Shown: positions 56,058 to 64,000 of the stretch, piece by piece | How the letters are laid out: every line of letters begins with the position of its first letter | Position numbering within the stretch: the stretch's first letter is position 1 | Assembly: GCF_964340395.1 (NCBI RefSeq) | Contig: NC_135566.1 | Span: 19,603,297 to 19,667,296, forward strand | Source: Glandiceps talaboti | Taxonomy: Eukaryota; Hemichordata; Enteropneusta; Spengelidae | Reading direction: 5' to 3' | DNA length: 64,000 nt | Notes under the pieces: generated by a model | The model's database searches: none | What the model was told of the DNA's origin: nothing | Seen by the model: the letters and a program-made list of their open reading frames with translations, nothing else | Made by a program: the position numbers and the translations under genes

Positions 56058-59000
56058 TTCTGACCGATAGGTCGCTTGTATATACAGTAGAGTACTTGAT
56101 GATCAGATATAGTCAAACAGCTGTTTATTACCCCAATACATGTACATGTATGTATTGTTTCAGACTAGACAGCCAGCTGTTGCCATATATCAAAATACTG
56201 TAAAAAATAAAAGGTAATGCCTTAGTTAAAACTTTACATGTACATTTTGTATATAGACCAGTCACCTGTTGCTTGTTCTAAGATGCATCCCAAGTGTCCC
56301 CGTACAATGCCATGCATTCTGTATGTGCAGGGGTGTGTGCATGCACTACTCAGGGGGATGGTTGTCACCTGACCTGTACCCTGGGTGCAACCATAAAATT
56401 CTTCTCTGTCATTGATGACGTTTAGTCTTTGTTTGATAAAAGCACTCAATTAAAGAGGTCAGCATGTCATGTCAAGATCAACTTGATTCTCTGAAATCAT
56501 AAATAATTGTAGAAGATTTAAATGATTCACCAGAATCCATACATGTACATGTGGTTTATGAAAATGTCTCTATTTCCTGGAGTAGCATTCCCTTTAATCA
56601 ATCTCAGAATTCTGCCTAGTAATAAGTTAGTTCTGTCTTTGTTCAGTCAGAGGAAATGCCAGTGACATAAAGGGGACTGTGTCACAACAAATCAAAGATG
56701 AATATTTCAGCTGAAAAAAAAGGGGAAAGATTGGAGAATGATATAATCACACCCATGCAAGTTTAATGAAAAATTAGGAAAGACAATAGTTATTTTGAAT
56801 GTTTAGACCTATATTTTGAGCACCACAAAACCAGTGACATAAAAGTGTGTTGTCTTGTGGAAGAACAACCAGGAAAGAAATGACGCACATCAATTTGATC
56901 ACATACAGCTTTTACAGTAAATACATGTAGGCTGCATGGTATGATATCGGTTGTTACAGTAGGGCCTTCTGTATACAGTAAATGAGTGATACCTTTAGTG
57001 GAGGTAGTGTACATACTAGGTAGGGAAACATTGCTTGTACTATGATGTAGTAACCCTGGCTTGCTCATGTATTGGCAATTTCCTGTTGAGTTAGTTTCTT
57101 AGCAACAGCATTCACTGCATGTACAAATGATGATGAAATATACAGTTGAAATCGTACATACAAGTTGTTTAAAGTCCTGACTTCATGATGTTGGTATGTA
57201 AAGTACAAATGTACAATAACAGAATTGGCCTATTGATCTGTTTTTCCCAACTTCTGAGCTTGTAGTTTTTTATGTACATGTACAAACAAATACCCCCTGG
57301 TAGAAAGAGGACAATTTAATTAAAAAGATTGGCAAGACTTGAGTATAGATATGATAGAACATCCGTCTCTCTCATTAATTCTTCAAAACAATGCTTAAAT
57401 CACTTTCAAACTTTAACAGACTTAAATGAGAAATTTTGAAATGATCATGAATTTCAAAATAAAATGTAAGTCTGTGAAGTTGGAAATTTGAAGTTCCTTT
57501 GATCAGATTATGGAACCAATTTTTTTTATACATTATAAGAAATTGAACTGGAAGTTCAAGAAGAACGACCAAACCAGCCTGGACTATCTATATTTTTACC
57601 TACAAGCCAATAATCAATCATTAAAGCCCCAGTAATTGATCTAATTAGCATCTATTGAAATACACCGAACTCATTTGAAACAAGTCTACATGTATTCTTG
57701 TATGAAGTTCATTTACAGAAATGTACCTTGTCTAGTTTGCTCATTATTTATGGTTACCTGTGTACACTGGCTTGATGTCAGTATGTAAACAATTCAAATA
57801 AATGGTCAGATTATTTATTCTTTTGTCAAACAATTATAAATTATGGTTTGTTTTGGTCTGTTGAGGATTAGTATTCCATAATACATTTGTATACAAATGT
57901 ACATTGTACTTCTTTCAATAAGTGCAAAAACATAAATGGGTTGAAAATAAGAACAGAAATTATGAATCAGTGGGAAATACATACATGCCAGTAAACTTCA
58001 CTATATGGCAAGTATCCTGAAACAATGACAAGATTGCATGAACATTGTACAGAGTGTCACTCAGACTGGTAATCAAGACTTGGTTTACTAAGATAGACAC
58101 AGCCTAACTATCATTGCTCCATGTAGCCTGAAAGGTCCAGTCATTGTTTTTGCAATGTAATGGGTGGTTACATCATAGACAATAGAGAGGGATTGTCTAT
58201 GGTTACATATACAATGTAAGCTGACCAACGACTAGACCTTTTACTGTTTCAGACAACATGTTGTATGTTTGATGTACAAGTACAAAATTTATGTAGATTA
58301 CACAAGTGGTTGATGATAGCGGTGCCTCTGTTGTGTAAAACTAATCACCCTGTGATCAATGTAGTATAAATACTGGAAGTTATCAAAAATGTAGTCTAGT
58401 TCCTGTACAGTGCCATTACCATTTACACCTCCACTCACCTCATGGTTTAGTAAAGAGACCATGTTGGCATCCAGACTATAAAAAATGTACACTTTAAGAT
58501 CATGGAAGTCACAAGAAATACTGCTTTATCATACCAATTTCCATTCACTTGCGTGTATGTATCTGCAATATTAATAATTTTGTACACCTATCTACATGTC
58601 TCTGATTCTTAGTAAAGCAAAGACAGTCTCAAGAAATATGATATTCAGTGCCATGTATCTTGTCATTATACAAATGTACACATAGATACAAACTACAAAT
58701 GTAGTCTTACCCAAACCAGAAAATCAGGAAATTTGCTGATTAAAGGAATGTGATCATGATATATTGATTGAACACTAGGAGACAATGTGTAGTTGCCATG
58801 GCAGTGAAGATCAGTAGTCCAGCAGCCATGGGTGATTTTCCAGCTGGGAGTCAATAGGGATGTGTGGAGTCTGATTAGTTACTCAGTATGGAGAGTTCAT
58901 GGAAGGTCTCTCCTTCACATAGCGGAATATTCGTGATGTTTGTATGAAATGTCACTTATAATTGACTGTTGCTTTGATTACAAAACCTTGTAATAGTTTC

Positions 59001-60500
59001 TAGTACATCAGTTACATGTTGATCAGACCGTTTATGAAATAGAAGCTATTCAAATAGCAGCAAGTTAATGTACATTTGTATAATATTTCTAATGACTCTT
59101 TCTAATACATCTACATTTGTATTTTGTCAGGACTACAAATGTATTTTTGAAATAGAAGCCATACAAATAGAAGCAATTTAACATGTACTTTGCCATGCAG
59201 ATAGTAGCAATTTAACATGTACATGTACATTGTAGTTTGTACCATAGTATTAGCAATGTTAGTATTGATATTGACAGTTTTTGATAGCAAGAAATGAGAT
59301 AAACAGCTCAAAACTAAATACAAATAAACTTGGCATCATCATCAAGCTTTTTCATTTCTCAATTTCTACTGTAACATCAAATTTTTTATCTTCTCAATAT
59401 AGTATAGTATAGTATAATATAGTATGGAATAGAAACTGTTGAAGGCTGTTTTGAAATAAAAATGTGAGTCAGGCAGTATTGTGACCAAAATATATTGATA
59501 GTCATCTATCGAGAATGACGTGATTGAAAGAGAAACTTACCAAATTTGAATGAAGAAACATTGTCAGAATCAGGATTTCTGATCAGCCAATATTTATATC
59601 ATTAGTCATGGTAACGCATTTGGTTATCAAGTTCATGATTTTGTTCAATATACATGTACATGTACACCATATTGTGAGAGACTTCTAAGATCCCTAAAGT
59701 TTAGCATTATAATGTATTTCATATAATTCATGTTGGGTCCAAGCTCAAGCTACAGTAGTACTCTGCTTTGCTTCAGCTAGATCACTCAAGACTTATTCCG
59801 ATTTGTCATTATTAACGTTAGTACTGTTTTTCAGTCAGATGGCACACCTCTCTGATCCTATCCACTGCTGGCTGGTGAGCCTACAAAATTGGTCAGCTGA
59901 TACATGTAAACAGCACATGTGAAAATATTGAGTGATGTTGACAGACACTTGGACTAGAATGCAAATACTACATGTACAATGTGGCTTGAAAAACTTACAT
60001 GTACATGACAACTCAAATGACAAGGAAACTTTTTTAAAGGGGGAAAAAATAAGTTCAGTATTTATCTACTTTTTAGTTATTATTATCATGTATATTGGTA
60101 TTGGTACACATGTATCTCTCTCTGTACCAGACAATGCTTTATTGATGTACATTGTACATTGTACAAAAATGTACAATGTACATGTGTATACATGTAGTCA
60201 CATACAAATGTATGTCTAGGATCCAAAACATTTGTAAGTGTTACTGTTAGCGTATCAACAAGATCATGTCATGGCAGTTAATATTGCAAGTCACTCAGCT
60301 ACCATGTTAGACCTTATCAAAACTGACTTTTTCAACCTATGATCATTATAATAACTTGTTTGGTCATCGTCATGGGTCGCTGAGCTCAGATGTCACTGAC
60401 ATCTTCATAGGAACCTGTTTTCAAGATTCAACTCTGTTGTTAATGGGAAGTGACATACAGTGTATAGTGATATTTATCCATCTGTGCATATCTGTGGCTG
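56058..60500. other. AT-rich sequence without recognisable genes
   Basis: No coding region supported on either strand. TACATGTA/GTACATGTAC palindromes are frequent, and a 10-bp hairpin CATAGACAAT/ATTGTCTATG sits at 58174-58201. It could be intron of the gene that may start near 49.5 kb. Confidence 0.45.
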
Positions 60501-60504
60501 TTTG

Positions 60505-60861
60505 ACCATCTGTTTGTGTCTGTCTGTCTGTGTCTGTCTGTCTGTGTCTGTCTGTCTGTTTGTCTGTCTGTCTGGCTGTCTGTCAATATGTGTGTGTGTG
60601 TACATGTATGAATGGATGCATGTACATTTATAAATTGTATGTACATGTATGTACATGCATGTACATGTTTTTGTATGTATAACGTATGAATGAATGTATG
60701 TATGTATGTATGTATGTATGTATGTATGTATGTATGTATGTATGTATGTATGTATGTATGTATGTATAATGTATGTACATGTTACATGATAATGTACATT
60801 GTATGTACATACATATACATTGTACGTACATGTAGTGGAAACCGAAACTTTAAAAATTCAC

Positions 60862-60925
<64 letters not shown>
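60505..60925. repeat. (TGTC)n, (GTAT)n and (TTGA)n microsatellites
   Basis: TGTC units at 60513-60583, GTAT units at 60694-60767, and TTGA units at 60865-60924, separated by TACATGTA-rich sequence. Frames across them are artefacts. Confidence 0.92.
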
Positions 60926-60927
<2 letters not shown>

Positions 60928-62715
60928 GTTTATGATGAATTGATCCCTTGGGATTTCATCACACTTCTTTGTAGACACCTTTGAAACTGTCTTTGAGCTA
61001 TAATTAATTACATATGCTGTATTTGGGGAAGTCATAGTAAGATTTCCCATAAGCCAGTAGTCCCATAACAATCTCCCACTGTACAGTAATTTCATTTGCC
61101 TTTATACTGATAGGTTTGATAAAGGAACTTTCTTACCATTGCATTTTGCAAGGTACATGTACACATACATTGTACTTAATATATGGCATACATGTATGAG
61201 GTAATATTTCTTGAGATTCAAATTTCATTGCAAGAAAAGTAATTTAGTTTCATTTCTGATACATTTGTAGGTGTCAATAGGTCAATAATGCAATTGTCTT
61301 CACATTACATTATGCAAGGTAGTATAAATTGTGATAGTGTACACAGATGTTGCATCACTTGAGGTCAGAGGTTTTAATAGATACATGTATGTACATGAAT
61401 ATCTTCCAATTCAAATGTCATTTGTATTTCTTGCAATTCAAATGTCACTAATGTGGAAGTTGTATACTGTAGATGAAAATCAGTTCTAGAATTCCACACC
61501 AAGCACACAAGTACAGCTGTGCATGTATCTGTGTTTGGTTTATGTTAAGTGTAGACAAAATCCTGAAATATATATTTCATACTTGTATTATGTCATCTTG
61601 TAGATAGCTATTGATGACCTCAAGTCACCACAATTCACAAAAGTTGACAATCTACATGTACATACATGTAAGCATCTGTATGCATGCCATATGCTATCAA
61701 TAATGTATATATAGTAATAGTATTACACTGTCTTTGATCAGAGACAGTGTGTCAGTGGGATTATTTACATGTAGTACAGAAAATTGCAAAGAAATGTATG
61801 TGTATATTCATTGAGTTTTATGTGAAGAAGACTCCTCATTTATCCCTAAAAACAATTACAAGAAAATTACACAATTTACCGAGAGAATAGCTTCATTATA
61901 CATTTTGTAAAATTGCATTTTACATTAATAATATTCTTCCTTTTACATTTATCCCTAAAAACAGTTTAATTTAAGAGAAAATATCTTCATTATACATTTT
62001 GTGAAAATTAATGATCGTTTCCACGTCCTACAATAAGATTTTTTATGAATTTCTTTTGCACGTATGTAGAACATGGTTCTTTTTAATATAGTACTTAGAA
62101 AATATATTGTTCAAAACATATTGACGAAACTGGCCTTAGCAACCATGAACATGCCCTTAGCAACAGTGAAATAATGATGCATATTACAAAGATAACAACA
62201 TGGATGGGTAGGTTGTAAGTACATGTAACTAAAGATTCCAAAAATGTATGCAAATATACCTAGCAACAGGACCACACCCATAGCAACAGCTGAATGATGG
62301 TTTGTATTGCAAAGACGATACCTGGGAAGTGTAGGCAAGTGTATAAACATCCAAAAAGTGAGTGTAAATATGCCTAGAAACAAGTACATGTCCCAAACAA
62401 CAGCCAAACGTTGGCATATAATTATGGTAAAGGTAACATGAGGGCTGGAAAGGCAACCAGATAAATAACAAAAAAACTGTACAGTTGTGCTACATTTGTA
62501 CAATGCCATTGGCACTATTTTTATTCTTTTGAATTTAAAAATGTTTAGGATTGGCAGGTTATCAGAAACAAACAATTTTTTTTATGTGGCGTACATGTAC
62601 ATTGGTAACTTATACATATGTACATGTGTACATGTACATTATGTACAGTATACATTGTACTAGAACTTAGTGATGTTTTGTAGAACTACATTGTGCCATA
62701 AATATAATGAGACTT
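60926..62715. other. AT-rich sequence, no gene seen
   Basis: Contains two near-copies of a segment around ATCCCTAAAAACA-TTTA (61840-61990) and three imperfect copies of CCTAGCAAC-type motifs at 62130-62400. Minus-strand frames there have repeated short blocks but no recognised domain. Confidence 0.4.
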
Positions 62716-63101
62716 TAAATTTCCCAATCATAGTGTCTGCCTTTCAGTAAGCAATTTGATATGTAAATTTCCCAATCATAGTGTCTGCCTTTCAGTAAGC
62801 AATTTGATTATATAAATTTCCCTATCATAGTGTCTGCCTTTCAGTAAGCAATTTGATATGTAAATTTCCCAATCATAGTGTCTGCCTTTCAGTAAGCAAT
62901 TTGATATGTAAATTTCCCAATCATAGTGTTTGCCTTTCAGTAAGCAATTTGATATGTAAATTTCCCAATCATAGTGTCTGCCTTTCAGTAAGCAATTTGA
63001 TATGTAAATTTCCCAATCATAGTGTTTGCCTTTCATTAAGCAATTTGATATGTAAATTTCCCAATCATAGTGTCTGCCTTTCAGTAAGCAATTTGATATG
63101 T
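62716..63101. repeat. 48-bp tandem repeat, 8 units
   Basis: Unit ATGTAAATTTCCCAATCATA plus GTGTCTGCCTTTCAGTAAGC plus AATTTGAT. Exactly 16 codons, so both strands remain open: LICKFPNHSVCLSVSN on plus and EIYISNCLLKGRHYDW on minus. Units differ by one or two substitutions. I treat it as a minisatellite, with a small chance that one frame is expressed. Confidence 0.93.
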
Positions 63102-63215
63102 ATAATGTATGTATATTTTCGTACATGTACTGTATATGGCATAAATAATTCATTGCATCCAAGCAATACAGATAACAAAAGAAAGAGTCCATAAATCATA
63201 CTTTCATTGAAGAAG

Positions 63216-63297
63216 TCTAAGACTTATACAAGAAATAGATGGATTTGATTGGTCAGTCTAAGACTTATACAAGAAATAGATGGATTTAATTGGTCAA
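63216..63297. repeat. 41-bp direct repeat, 2 units
   Basis: AGTCTAAGACTTATACAAGA plus AATAGATGGATTT-ATTGGTC twice in a row, with a single difference (GATT/AATT). Confidence 0.9.
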
Positions 63298-63905
63298 TCT
63301 AGAGGATATTTGTTGCTTCAAAGGTCACACTAACATATCATTTGGCAGAATTCTGTGATGTATTAACAAATACACATGGTGTATAATAATAATTAACTAA
63401 TATAATAAAATTAACTTTTAAAAAAGATACAAATAACTGTGTGGGTAGCTTCCTGTGAATTTGATATTTTATGTGAGCTCCTCATTGAGCTACATGTAGA
63501 CTTGGGGGGTAATGAAATCTTCAGGTTCAAACCAAATGGGGGATAGTATGTAGACTAAAGGCAGAATACATACATGTACATCATAGAGGATGGAGTTAAT
63601 TGGGATGTCTTGTAATTTAATTGGCACAATTACATGTAGAAAAGTCATCAATACAAAAAATATCATGCTTTTGTTACATGTAGATTAAAGTTTTAGTCTG
63701 AAAGCCTCTAATTTAGTAAAATACAATTTTACCTAATGATAAAACCACATGTACAATGTACAATGTAGTTATTAGACATAGACCCTCAGGGCCTCATATT
63801 CCCAGGATGTGACACCAAAGTATAATAATATGAAATTCATACATTTCATATACATGTACATGTACTTCTGATTTCTGACTACGCTGAATTGTTTGTAAAT
63901 GCTGT

Positions 63906-63955
<50 letters not shown>

Positions 63956-64000
63956 AAATGTGAAAGTGTAAATCTTAATCTTGTAATGAAATAATAAAAC
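63298..64000. other. Right edge: AT-rich, ends in (GTT)n
   Basis: No gene. A (GTT)n array of about 16 units at 63908-63954 and AATAAAA at the very edge (63991-63997), which by itself does not show a transcript end. Confidence 0.5.

Overview
The window is animal nuclear DNA. Genes are split by GT-AG introns, the spacers are AT-rich, microsatellites are very abundant, and several classes of eukaryotic transposon are present. The mix (alpha-class-like glutathione transferases, a rhodopsin-family receptor, a Penelope-like element, pogo/Tigger and Harbinger-like DNA elements, many TACATGTA palindromes) suggests a marine invertebrate such as a lophotrochozoan, amphioxus or hemichordate. The sequence alone does not fix the species.

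Layout. 1-1680 is the 3' part of a decayed LINE, and 1.7-5.2 kb is stacked dispersed repeats. 3.0-28.5 kb is a same-strand tandem cluster of three glutathione S-transferase genes: GST-A (3048-7374) is a truncated pseudogene, while GST-B (9860-17309) and GST-C (20383-28465) each have six exons and intact reading frames of 216 and 221 residues. The 3' flanks of GST-A and GST-B are duplicated, so each serves as the other's empty site for dating insertions (a solo LTR and a LINE tail in the GST-B copy). A frameshifted THAP-like exon lies on the minus strand at 9.0-9.2 kb.

30.05-39.98 kb on the minus strand is a three-exon class A GPCR (367 residues). Its 7.8-kb first intron holds a Penelope-like retroelement with reverse transcriptase, GIY-YIG nuclease, one in-frame stop, and a hammerhead ribozyme in its 3' UTR. 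41-48 kb is microsatellites and nested mobile DNA: a second Penelope fragment with a second hammerhead-like fold, a Tigger relic lodged between long (TA)n tracts, and a repeat whose inverted relative at 54.3-55.7 kb lacks these insertions. Two elements at 48.6-49.3 and 53.9-55.9 kb have inverted termini and 3-bp TTA/TAA duplications, as in PIF/Harbinger. 49.4-50.1 kb looks like a promoter with a first-exon donor on the plus strand. 56-64 kb is AT-rich, without genes that I can recognise, and rich in TACATGTA.

The two complete GST genes should encode cytosolic dimeric detoxification enzymes and the receptor a membrane signalling protein. The remainder is mostly the record of mobile elements and simple repeats acting on this locus.
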